From: Nanobdellota archaeon
GTDB taxonomy: Archaea; Nanobdellota; Nanobdellia; Pacearchaeales; GW2011-AR1
Direction of reading: 5' to 3'
Length of the DNA: 5,758 nt
Assembly (NCBI GenBank): GCA_030688225.1
Contig: JAUYIO010000081.1
Span: forward strand, 1-5,758
A program made the position numbers and the translations under genes. The notes below the pieces were generated by a model. It saw only the letters and a list, made by a program, of their open reading frames with translations. It ran no database searches and was not told the origin of the DNA. Shown piece after piece: positions 1 to 5,387 of the stretch. Position 1 is the stretch's first letter. Each line of letters begins with the position of its first letter.

Positions 1-284
1 ATTTAAATTTCGGGCTTGATGAGTTGAGAAATGGCGAGGGAAAAGAAATTCTCTCTCCTGTTGGGCAAGGAATTTTTGTGAAAACGAAACTTCTCTCTGA
101 AGAATTGCTTGTTGATGTTGGAGGAAAAAATTTTGTAAAAAAAACAATTCCTGAAACTAAAAAATTAATTGGGAACCAAATTATAAAATTAGAGGATATC
201 AAGAAAGAACTTGAAGAAGAGCTTGAAAAAATTGCAAGAGAACTTGAAGGAAATCTGAAAGAAGTTGAGAAGGAAAAATCTTAG
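1..284 (+). CDS. pfdA: Prefoldin alpha subunit, C-terminal part (5' end outside window)
   Basis: The reading frame is open from base 3 to the TAG stop at 282-284, giving about 93 residues; the start codon lies before the window. Prefoldin alpha pairs with beta subunits in a cytosolic hexamer that holds unfolded proteins on coiled-coil tentacles and passes them to the thermosome. The visible part matches the family's second half: a beta-hairpin region (ILSPVGQGIFVKTKL, then LLVDVGGKNFVKKTI), followed by a Lys/Glu-rich C-terminal helix (EDIKKELEEELEKIARELE) that forms the returning coiled-coil arm. Full-length members have roughly 140-150 residues, so about a third is missing. An internal TTG at base 24 could be mistaken for a start, but the upstream frame (NFGLDELRNGEG) continues the family pattern, so it is internal. 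The 3' end contains the TATA-like element of the next gene. Identification is by pattern recognition and is fairly secure. Confidence 0.87.
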   Translation, partial: LNFGLDELRNGEGKEILSPVGQGIFVKTKLLSEELLVDVGGKNFVKKTIPETKKLIGNQIIKLEDIKKELEEELEKIARELEGNLKEVEKEKS

Positions 285-292
285 AACAACAA

Positions 293-300
293 TTTTTATA
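293..300 (+). promoter_or_regulatory. TATA-box-like element before the Cys-rich gene
   Basis: The octamer TTTTTATA lies 9-16 bases after the prefoldin stop codon, with its centre about 34 nt before the ATG at 331. Archaeal transcription usually starts about 25 nt downstream of the TATA centre, which would put the start near 322 and leave a leader of only several bases. The same octamer, on the other strand, precedes the eIF2B-family gene. No clear BRE is seen, and the composition is AT-rich, so chance is possible. Confidence 0.45.
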
Positions 301-330
301 AAGATTGTTTTGGTTATATTAATACTTCTA

Positions 331-624
331 ATGAATCACAAAGAACATAAAGAGGTACTTGAAGGATTTGTGAGGAAGAGTATTGGTCTTGGAGAAAAAG
401 TTCCAAGAAAGACAAATAATGAGGCAATAACTGAAGAAGTTAAAGATTGTGGTGGAAAATTCAAAGGATGTTATAATGACGAGATTTATTGTCCTGTGAT
501 TCCTCTTCTGGCAGAACATATTTGCCCCTATCAAGATGGGAATTGTATTAAAGTTCTTGAAGAAGATATGAGAGGAGGATATACTTTTATCAAAAGATAT
601 TTGTGCAAATTTAGAGATGCTTAA
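331..624 (+). CDS. Small six-cysteine protein of unknown function
   Basis: I do not recognise this 97-residue protein. The first third is basic and has no cysteine. The rest holds Cys40, Cys47, Cys54, Cys65, Cys72 and Cys92, spaced C-x6-C-x6-C-x10-C-x6-C-x19-C, with two Cys-Pro steps (C54-P55, C65-P66). The spacing is not a CxxC zinc ribbon or ferredoxin pattern. It could bind metal, form disulfides, or both. I chose ATG 331 because a TATA-like element sits about 34 nt upstream. An in-frame TTG at 265 would overlap prefoldin by 20 bases and add a 22-residue basic-then-hydrophobic N-terminus (RRKNLRTTIFIKIVLVILIL) resembling a signal anchor. I think that stretch is AT-rich promoter DNA read as codons, but if translated the protein would be membrane-anchored and possibly exported. 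The gene converges on its right neighbour with 13 bases between stops. There is no recognisable SD. It is probably real, since the frame is clean and ends neatly before the opposing gene. Confidence 0.62.
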   Translation: MNHKEHKEVLEGFVRKSIGLGEKVPRKTNNEAITEEVKDCGGKFKGCYNDEIYCPVIPLLAEHICPYQDGNCIKVLEEDMRGGYTFIKRYLCKFRDA

Positions 625-629
625 AGAAT

Positions 630-643
630 AAATAAATTTATTT
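630..643. repeat. 14-bp perfect AT palindrome between convergent genes
   Basis: AAATAAATTTATTT is its own reverse complement. It starts 6 bases after the stop of the Cys-rich gene and covers the TAA stop of the opposing eIF2B-family gene (complement of 638-640). It could fold weakly at both transcript ends, but it contains no G or C and may be incidental in such AT-rich DNA. Confidence 0.35.
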
Positions 644-1408
644 CTCAGTTATAATTTTTTTTATGAATTTATTTTCAACAAATTCAAATGCAGGATTTTT
701 TATTTTAATTCCTTTTGGTGCTTTGTCCCAAATTTCATTTAATTTTCTATTTTCCAAAGGGACTTTTTTATTCGTGAATTTCCACGAATCTGCAATGATA
801 TAAACAGGAATTTTATTTTGTTTTGCTATTTTTGCGATTAATTCGCTTCCAATTTTGTTGACAATTCCTTTTTTAGTCAAAGCATCTGCTCCCAAAAAAA
901 CTTTATCTGGTTTTTTGTTTCCTTGTTCTCCTGAAAGAGCAACATCAATTGCAGAATCAACAAACATAGTAACTTTAATTTTGTTTTTTCTCATTTGAGA
1001 CGCTGTCTTTCTTCCCTGAAATAATGGACGAGATTCAGTTATGTAAACTTCAAATTTTTTTCCCTTATTCTTCGCGTAAATAAGAGAATTAACAACATTT
1101 GTAGAATGACAATGCGTGAAGATTATGTCGTTGTTCTTTATAATCTTGAGAACTTTCTCATTTATTTTTTCTTGTGCATCTGAAAAATGTTTTCTTATTT
1201 CTTCAAGAGATTTTCCTTCTTCAGCCATGTCCAGAACATTTTCCAGCATTGGTTCTGTCGGACGCAAATTTAAAAGTTCTCTCTTTGATTTTTTTGAAGG
1301 AAACAATGAATAAGCCTCAAGAGCTTTTTTCGCAATATTTCGTGCTCCTTGAATTTTAACATCTTTTATATCGCGAGCTATTTGATTAAATCTCTTTTTT
1401 TTGTCCAT
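638..1408 (-). CDS. eIF2B alpha/beta/delta-family protein, likely ribose-1,5-bisphosphate isomerase
   Basis: This 256-residue protein belongs to the family that includes archaeal ribose-1,5-bisphosphate isomerase (AMP/nucleoside salvage to ribulose-1,5-bisphosphate, upstream of type III RuBisCO), regulatory eIF2B subunits and methylthioribose-1-phosphate isomerase. Family marks in order are KIQGARNIAKKA (18-29), RPTEP (49-53), FTHCHS (97-102), ESRPLFQGRKTA (125-136), FVDSA (149-153), FLGADA (171-176), NKIGSELIA (184-192) and NPAFEFV (238-244). From knowledge of the Thermococcus enzyme, the catalytic pair is a Cys in the THC motif and an Asp in the GAD motif; the equivalents here are Cys100 and Asp175, both present, which favours an active isomerase over a purely regulatory subunit. 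It is short: archaeal relatives run to about 310-320 residues. The motif positions suggest the loss is spread over both domains, with a clipped C-terminus after IITEK. ATG 1408 follows a TATA box at leaderless distance. No RuBisCO or AMP phosphorylase gene is beside it, so the substrate is inferred. Confidence 0.82.
   Translation of the reverse strand: MDKKKRFNQIARDIKDVKIQGARNIAKKALEAYSLFPSKKSKRELLNLRPTEPMLENVLDMAEEGKSLEEIRKHFSDAQEKINEKVLKIIKNNDIIFTHCHSTNVVNSLIYAKNKGKKFEVYITESRPLFQGRKTASQMRKNKIKVTMFVDSAIDVALSGEQGNKKPDKVFLGADALTKKGIVNKIGSELIAKIAKQNKIPVYIIADSWKFTNKKVPLENRKLNEIWDKAPKGIKIKNPAFEFVENKFIKKIITEK
655..662 (+). terminator. Oligo-T tract, candidate terminator of the Cys-rich gene
   Basis: A run of eight T on the + strand lies about 30 nt after the stop codon at 622-624. 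Archaeal RNA polymerase commonly releases at short oligo-U tracts without needing a hairpin, so this fits a terminator for rightward transcription. It lies inside the 3' coding end of the opposing gene, where it encodes lysines (the KFIKKIITEK tail), so codon use explains the run equally well. Confidence 0.4.
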
Positions 1409-1429
1409 AAAAAGATTAAGAATAATTAT

Positions 1430-1437
1430 TATAAAAA
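1430..1437 (-). promoter_or_regulatory. TATA box of the eIF2B-family gene
   Basis: Read on the minus strand this is TTTTTATA, with its centre about 25 nt before the ATG at 1408. At that distance transcription would begin at or within a base or two of the start codon, giving a leaderless mRNA. This agrees with the absence of a purine-rich SD before the ATG. It is one of two back-to-back elements in the 71-bp divergent spacer. Confidence 0.6.
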
Positions 1438-1448
1438 TGTTGGCAAAT

Positions 1449-1456
1449 ATTTAAAA
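1449..1456 (+). promoter_or_regulatory. TATA box of the SpoIIM-family gene
   Basis: ATTTAAAA has its centre about 27 nt before the ATG at 1480, again the leaderless spacing. A second AT stretch, CATATATA at 1467-1474, is too close to the start to serve. The position supports ATG 1480 over the in-frame ATG at 1489. The element is 11 bp from the opposing TATA box, so the two pre-initiation complexes could compete. Confidence 0.6.
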
Positions 1457-1479
1457 GCCAAAAACCCATATATAGGATT

Positions 1480-2337
1480 ATGTTAGAGATGATTATTAAT
1501 CCAAAGAATACTGAAAAAGGGGCTTGGAAAATGTTGTTTATCGGGCTTCTTTATGGTTCGCTCGCACTTTTGCTCACACACTGGTTTTTCTCAGGAGATC
1601 CTGCTTTTTCAAAAGCGCCAGGATTAGTTGTTGTAATATTTTGTGTTATGTTTAGCCTTCCCTACATGTATTTTATAATCAAAAGAGAGGAAGAGGAAGA
1701 TGAAAGAATTGAAGGTTTTCTAAGTGTGTGGAGAATGCACAAAGATGCTGTTTATGCTTTAATGTGGTTGTTTTTAGGATTTGTTATTGCAATGTCTTTT
1801 TGGCACATAGTTTTGCAAGATTCTAATTTATTAAATCTTCAAATTGATACCTATTGTAGAATAAATAGTCCTGATGATGTTGCAGGATGTGTTCAAAGAT
1901 ATACTTCTTCACAAGGAACAATAACAGGAGGTTCTGTAAGTGGGCTTGACAGAACTCTTTCAATACTTGAAAATAATATTTATGTGATGATTTTTACCTT
2001 GTTATTTTCCCTTATTTTTGGTGCAGGAGCTATTTTTGTTCTTGTTTGGAATGCAAGCGTTATTGCTGCAGCGATTGGCATTTTCACCAAGTACCAATTA
2101 GGTGACATTCCTTTCGGGCTTGCAAGGTATATGATTCATGGGTTCCCAGAGATTGCTGCTTATTTTATAACTGCCTTGGCAGGAGGTATTTTTGGAGTTG
2201 GAGTTATAAGGAATGGTGTGAGAAATAAGAGATTCTTAAGAGTGTTAGAAAATACAGTTGTTCTTCTTTTTATAGCAATAATCATCCTTGTTGCAGCAGC
2301 CTTACTTGAAGTATATGTTACTCCGCTTTTGTTTTAA
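1480..2337 (+). CDS. SpoIIM (stage II sporulation protein M)-family integral membrane protein
   Basis: This 285-residue multi-pass protein resembles the SpoIIM/COG1300 family. In Bacillus SpoIIM acts with SpoIID and SpoIIP in engulfment; archaeal relatives have no established role, so the sporulation name says nothing about function here. Hydrophobic segments lie at about 19-37, 48-67, 90-111, 167-184, 185-203, 221-242 and 257-281. Charged stretches at 68-89 (KREEEEDERIEG) and 244-256 (RNGVRNKRFLRV) are probably cytoplasmic, giving seven spans by the positive-inside rule. Family-typical features are the paired Asn at 165-166 just before a membrane span, WNAS at 190-193, and HGFPEIAAY (220-228) followed by ALAGG. 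The 112-166 loop, predicted outside the cell, has Cys126 and Cys137 and could hold a disulfide. ATG 1480 was chosen over ATG 1489 from the TATA spacing. It is transcribed from its own promoter and separated by about 165 bases from the glycosylation genes, so a functional link to them is not shown. Confidence 0.8.
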   Translation: MLEMIINPKNTEKGAWKMLFIGLLYGSLALLLTHWFFSGDPAFSKAPGLVVVIFCVMFSLPYMYFIIKREEEEDERIEGFLSVWRMHKDAVYALMWLFLGFVIAMSFWHIVLQDSNLLNLQIDTYCRINSPDDVAGCVQRYTSSQGTITGGSVSGLDRTLSILENNIYVMIFTLLFSLIFGAGAIFVLVWNASVIAAAIGIFTKYQLGDIPFGLARYMIHGFPEIAAYFITALAGGIFGVGVIRNGVRNKRFLRVLENTVVLLFIAIIILVAAALLEVYVTPLLF

Positions 2338-2342
2338 TAATC

Positions 2343-2350
2343 TTTAAATA
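2343..2350 (+). promoter_or_regulatory. TATA-like elements in the leader before the glycosylation cluster
   Basis: TTTAAATA at 2343-2350 begins 6 bases after the SpoIIM stop. Its centre is about 26 nt before an ATG at 2372, the same geometry as the SpoIIM promoter. A second, more canonical TATAAAT at 2364-2370 would start transcription near 2392, shortly before an ATG at 2401. Either could drive a transcript running into the zinc-ribbon and aglB genes. A weak AT stretch around 2467-2477 could instead give a leaderless start at 2503. Which is used cannot be told from sequence. Confidence 0.45.
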
Positions 2351-2371
2351 CAAACAATTTCTCTATAAATC

Positions 2372-2479
2372 ATGTCAAAATTGGGATTTTCTTTTATAAA
2401 ATGGGATTTTCTTTTTCTAAAAGAAAATCTACAGTGCAAAAGAAAACTAAAGTATCAGTGTAAAATAAAAATACAATAG
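2372..2479 (+). CDS. Possible 35-residue micro-ORF in the leader (doubtful)
   Basis: ATG 2372 to TAG 2477-2479 gives a 35-residue Lys/Phe-rich peptide (starting MSKLGFSFIKWDFLFLKEN). The main support is the TATA element at leaderless distance. An overlapping ORF in another frame, ATG 2401 to TAA 2461-2463, gives 20 residues (MGFSFSKRKSTVQKKTKVSV). Both begin around a duplicated 20-bp unit, so the two frames share the GFSF start; a unit not divisible by three shifts the frame. One may be the original short gene and the other a product of the duplication, or neither is translated and the region is leader or terminator. I recognise no family. Confidence 0.2.
   Translation: MSKLGFSFIKWDFLFLKENLQCKRKLKYQCKIKIQ
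2382..2429 (+). repeat. 20-bp tandem duplication feeding an 11-bp hairpin
   Basis: TGGGATTTTCTTTT occurs at 2382-2395 and again at 2402-2415, a 20-bp period with TATAAAA filling the first unit. GATTTTCTTTT of the second copy (2405-2415) pairs perfectly with AAAAGAAAATC (2419-2429) around a three-base loop. The first copy (2385-2395) could pair with the same arm, making two mutually exclusive hairpins. Partial copies of the A-rich arm recur at 2438-2446 (AAAAGAAAA) and 2478-2486 (AGAAAATCT). The T-rich half may serve as a U-rich terminator for the SpoIIM-family transcript; alternatively this is a structured leader for the downstream cluster. Confidence 0.6.
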
Positions 2480-2502
2480 AAAATCTGAAATATTAAAATA
2501 AT

Positions 2503-2634
2503 ATGACAAAATTCGTTTGCAGAAGATGCAATTATAAGTTTGAAGCTGAAAAACCTAAAAAAGAGTGTCCTTACTGTGGAGAAAAAGATATTGTTAAAGA
2601 GCTTAGCGCAGAAGACATTGTTGAAATAAGTTAA
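2503..2634 (+). CDS. Small rubredoxin-like zinc-ribbon protein, 43 residues
   Basis: The protein has two CxxC knuckles, C6-R-R-C9 and C22-P-Y-C25, twelve residues apart, in a FVCRRCNYKFE...ECPYCGEK frame. This is the classic four-cysteine zinc-ribbon/rubredoxin-type knuckle pair, probably binding one Zn (or Fe). After the ribbon comes a short acidic tail ending SAEDIVEIS. Stand-alone ribbons of this size with a similar SAED-type tail are common in archaea, mostly without a known role; they may bind nucleic acid or protein. It is cytosolic, with no signal or membrane segment. ATG 2503 gives the complete ribbon, and there is no SD before it. The TAA stop is followed by one base and then the aglB ATG, so the two are almost certainly co-transcribed and aglB is probably translated by coupling or re-initiation. 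The ORF is short, but the intact knuckles make it convincing. Confidence 0.8.
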   Translation: MTKFVCRRCNYKFEAEKPKKECPYCGEKDIVKELSAEDIVEIS

Positions 2635-2635
2635 A

Positions 2636-5386
2636 ATGGAGGATTATAATGGAAAGGATTTAATTGAAGAAAGAAAAAAGAAATTTGTGAACTTCTTGAA
2701 ACAAAAAAATAGCCTTATTACATACGTCCTTTTAGCAATTATAGTCTTTATCGGGATTAGAATAAGGACTCTTAACATTCCGAAACTAAAAGACATCTCA
2801 ACAGGAGGATGGACTTTGGGGCCTGATTTAGACCCTTTTCTTTTCCTTAGATGGACAAAATACATTGTTCAAAACGGCTCTCTCTTTGCAATTGATGCTA
2901 TGCGTTCTGTTCCTTTGGCAGATATTTGTTCTGGGACAGGATGTTTTCCAATAGACACATCAAGAGAAGCAACTCTTCTTGTTCATATGATGGCCTATTT
3001 TCATAAATTCCTTTCTGTTTTTGGGTTAAGCAACGATGTAACATATTCTTCAATTCTTTTTCCTGTAATGATGTTTGGATTGACAACAATTGCCTTTTTT
3101 CTTTTTACAAGAAAGATTTTTTACAAACAAAACAATAAAATAAAAAATTCCATCGCGATAATTTCTACTTTGTTCTTTATATTAATTCCTTCTCTCTTAC
3201 CAAGAACAATTGCTGGAATCCCTGAAAAAGAGTCAGCAGCATTCTTTTTTATGTTCATAGCATTTTATTTTTTCCTTGAAGCTTTTACCTCAAAGAGAAT
3301 TGGAAGAGGAATATCTTTTGGAATCTTGGCAGGAATTGCTACTGCAGGAATGGGTTTAATCTGGGCAGGAATCATCTTTATTTTCTTCACAATACCTGCA
3401 GCTGTTTTACTTGCATTTTTATTTGGCAAAGTCAGAAAAAATGAATTCCTGGTTTATTCATCTTGGCTTATCTCTGCATTTTTTATTCTTGTAACTTTTT
3501 CAGAGAGATATACTCTTAAAGGGTTGATGATTTCATTGTCTAGTGGTTTGGGAATTTCTGTTTTATTCATTGTTGGTTTAAATCTTTTGATAATCAAAAA
3601 CAGAAAATTAATGAGTTTTAAAGAGAGGAAAAAAATTCCTGGACCTGTTTTTTCAGTAATTGTTTCAATTGTTATTTTGATAATATTATTCTCTGTATTT
3701 TTCGGGCCAGGTTTTGTATTAAACAGAGCAAATAGTGTGAAACAACAATTGACAGAACCACAAACATCACGATTTGGATTAACAGTTGCTGAAAACAAGC
3801 AGCCATATTTCATAGATGATTGGAAATCTTCTTTTGGTCCGATATATTTCAATATCCCATTATTTTTCTGGTTGTTCTTTATAGGTTCTATTGTTTTATT
3901 TAATAGCATGATTAAGAAATTGACAAGAAGAGAAAAAATAATCTTAACTTTCGGATATTTTGTTTTTTTAATCTGCCTAATTTTCAGCAGGTACTCTTCA
4001 AATAGTTCTCTAAACGGAACAAGTGTTTTGAGTCATATTGTGTATTTTGCAGGAATTATTTTTTTCATAGGATATTTTGGATATTATTATTTCAAGAGGC
4101 ATAAAGAAAATAATTTTGATGTGTTCAGAGAATTTAATTTTGCATACATTCTTTATTTCATAATTTTAACATTAGGTATCATTGGAGCAAGAAGTGCAAT
4201 AAGACTTGTTATGGTATTAGGAGCGGTAAGTCCTGTTGCAATTGCATTTTTAATTGTAAAAACAACTAACAAATACTTCAAAGAAAAAACAGATGCTGCA
4301 AAACTCCTTTTTGGAATCTTGGCCATAATAGTTATACTTGCTTCCATATTAACTGCATTTAATTATTACAAAGCGGATAAATTCACTGCAGAAAATTTTG
4401 CTCCAAGTGGTTATCACTGGCAATGGCAAAAAGCCATGAGTTGGGTAAGAGAAAATACTCCTCAAAACGCAGTATTCGCACATTGGTGGGATTATGGTTA
4501 TTGGGTTCAAAGTATTGGAGAAAGAGCAACTATTCTTGACGGAGGAAACGCTATTGAATATTGGGATTATTTAATGGGAAGATATGTTCTTACAGGAACC
4601 AATGAGAGAGATGCTTTGGAATTTTTATATACTCACAAAGCTACAAATCTTTTGATAGATTCCACAGATATTGGGAAATATACTGCTTTTTCAAGCATTG
4701 GTTCTAATGAAAACTATGACAGATTCTCATGGATTCAAACTTTCCTCATGGATGAAACACAAACTCAAGAATCTGCTCAGGGAACAAACTACATTTACAG
4801 AGGAGCATCTGTTACTGATGAGGACATAACATGGAACCAAAACGGAAAAGAAATTTTCCTTCCTAGAAAAGCTGCAGGAGTTGGTGCAATAATACTCAAT
4901 AAAGATTCTGATGGAGATCTTCTACAACCAACTGCTATTTTTGTTTATAATGGAAATCAGTATTACATTCCTTTGAGATATTTATTCTACAATGGAGTGC
5001 TTCAAGATTTTGAAACAGGTTTGGATTCAGGAGTATTTTTATTTCCAAGTTTGAATGTTGATCAAAACAGAGGAGTCACTACAAACGAAATCGGTGCTAT
5101 GCTTTATCTAAGCAAAAAAACAATTCATTCTGAATTGGTTAGATTGTATTTGTTTGATGAGCAATCAAATTATTTTAATCTCGTTCATTCAGAAGATAGC
5201 TCTCTTGTGGATAGTTTAAATCAACAAGGATTTTACGTCGGGCCATTTGTTCATTACCAAGGGTTCAATGGACCAATAAGGATATGGGAAATAAGTTACC
5301 CTTCTGATATAAAAACAAATCCTGATTATTTAGAAATAGATTATCCTGATGAAAATTTATGGAAAGTTAAACCAGGAGAATATTAA
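2636..5386 (+). CDS. aglB: Oligosaccharyltransferase AglB (STT3 family)
   Basis: This is the catalytic enzyme of archaeal N-glycosylation: it moves a glycan from a dolichyl phosphate carrier to Asn in N-X-S/T on the outer membrane face. At 916 residues it is normal for archaeal AglB. After a short basic N-terminus the first span (about 27-46) leads into external loop 1 with the metal-binding DxD motif, D64-L-D66. About a dozen further spans reach residue 575. The second acidic motif appears as E197-K-E199, an ExE in place of the usual DxD/DxE. External loop 5 carries TVAE (383-386), matching the TIxE/SVSE motif. Arg523 lies in a typical RLVMVLG segment. The soluble C-terminal domain (about 580-916) has the signature WWDYGYW (617-623), which reads the sequon Ser/Thr, and a DK-type motif D678-x-x-K681. 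All key elements are present, so it should be active. ATG 2636 is one base after the zinc-ribbon stop, with no SD. An Asn-rich loop (451-462) has two sequons of its own. Confidence 0.95.
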   Translation: MEDYNGKDLIEERKKKFVNFLKQKNSLITYVLLAIIVFIGIRIRTLNIPKLKDISTGGWTLGPDLDPFLFLRWTKYIVQNGSLFAIDAMRSVPLADICSGTGCFPIDTSREATLLVHMMAYFHKFLSVFGLSNDVTYSSILFPVMMFGLTTIAFFLFTRKIFYKQNNKIKNSIAIISTLFFILIPSLLPRTIAGIPEKESAAFFFMFIAFYFFLEAFTSKRIGRGISFGILAGIATAGMGLIWAGIIFIFFTIPAAVLLAFLFGKVRKNEFLVYSSWLISAFFILVTFSERYTLKGLMISLSSGLGISVLFIVGLNLLIIKNRKLMSFKERKKIPGPVFSVIVSIVILIILFSVFFGPGFVLNRANSVKQQLTEPQTSRFGLTVAENKQPYFIDDWKSSFGPIYFNIPLFFWLFFIGSIVLFNSMIKKLTRREKIILTFGYFVFLICLIFSRYSSNSSLNGTSVLSHIVYFAGIIFFIGYFGYYYFKRHKENNFDVFREFNFAYILYFIILTLGIIGARSAIRLVMVLGAVSPVAIAFLIVKTTNKYFKEKTDAAKLLFGILAIIVILASILTAFNYYKADKFTAENFAPSGYHWQWQKAMSWVRENTPQNAVFAHWWDYGYWVQSIGERATILDGGNAIEYWDYLMGRYVLTGTNERDALEFLYTHKATNLLIDSTDIGKYTAFSSIGSNENYDRFSWIQTFLMDETQTQESAQGTNYIYRGASVTDEDITWNQNGKEIFLPRKAAGVGAIILNKDSDGDLLQPTAIFVYNGNQYYIPLRYLFYNGVLQDFETGLDSGVFLFPSLNVDQNRGVTTNEIGAMLYLSKKTIHSELVRLYLFDEQSNYFNLVHSEDSSLVDSLNQQGFYVGPFVHYQGFNGPIRIWEISYPSDIKTNPDYLEIDYPDENLWKVKPGEY
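5374..5378 (+). promoter_or_regulatory. Shine-Dalgarno site of the downstream transferase
   Basis: AGGAG, inside the last codons of aglB, ends 9 bases before ATG 5388. It fits pairing with the CCUCC end of archaeal 16S rRNA and fixes that ATG as the start. It contrasts with the first genes of the transcription units here, which look leaderless; SD use inside operons is a common archaeal pattern. Confidence 0.6.
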
Positions 5387-5387
5387 C

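Noticed and set aside
265..330. TTG start giving the Cys-rich protein a hydrophobic N-terminus
   Set aside because: It overlaps prefoldin by 20 bases, uses a rare start and runs across a TATA-like element; an ATG follows at 331. Kept as an alternative, not as the call.
1116..1359. Plus-strand open frames opposite the eIF2B-family gene
   Set aside because: They lie fully antisense to a gene with clear catalytic motifs, have no promoter or SD, and their translations look like low-complexity noise.
2382..2486. CRISPR-like or riboswitch reading of the repeats
   Set aside because: Only two tandem copies with a 20-bp period and no spacers, so not CRISPR. The elements are nearly all A/T and match no ligand-binding RNA class I know.
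2638..2663. SD-like GGAGGA followed by ATG 2649
   Set aside because: That ATG is out of frame with aglB and reaches a TAA after four codons. The purine run is explained by the aglB codons for Glu-Asp.
3454..3909. Long antisense open frame (about 150 codons) inside aglB
   Set aside because: It lies wholly opposite a well-supported gene. Low-complexity AT-rich membrane codons leave the other strand open, and its product resembles no family.
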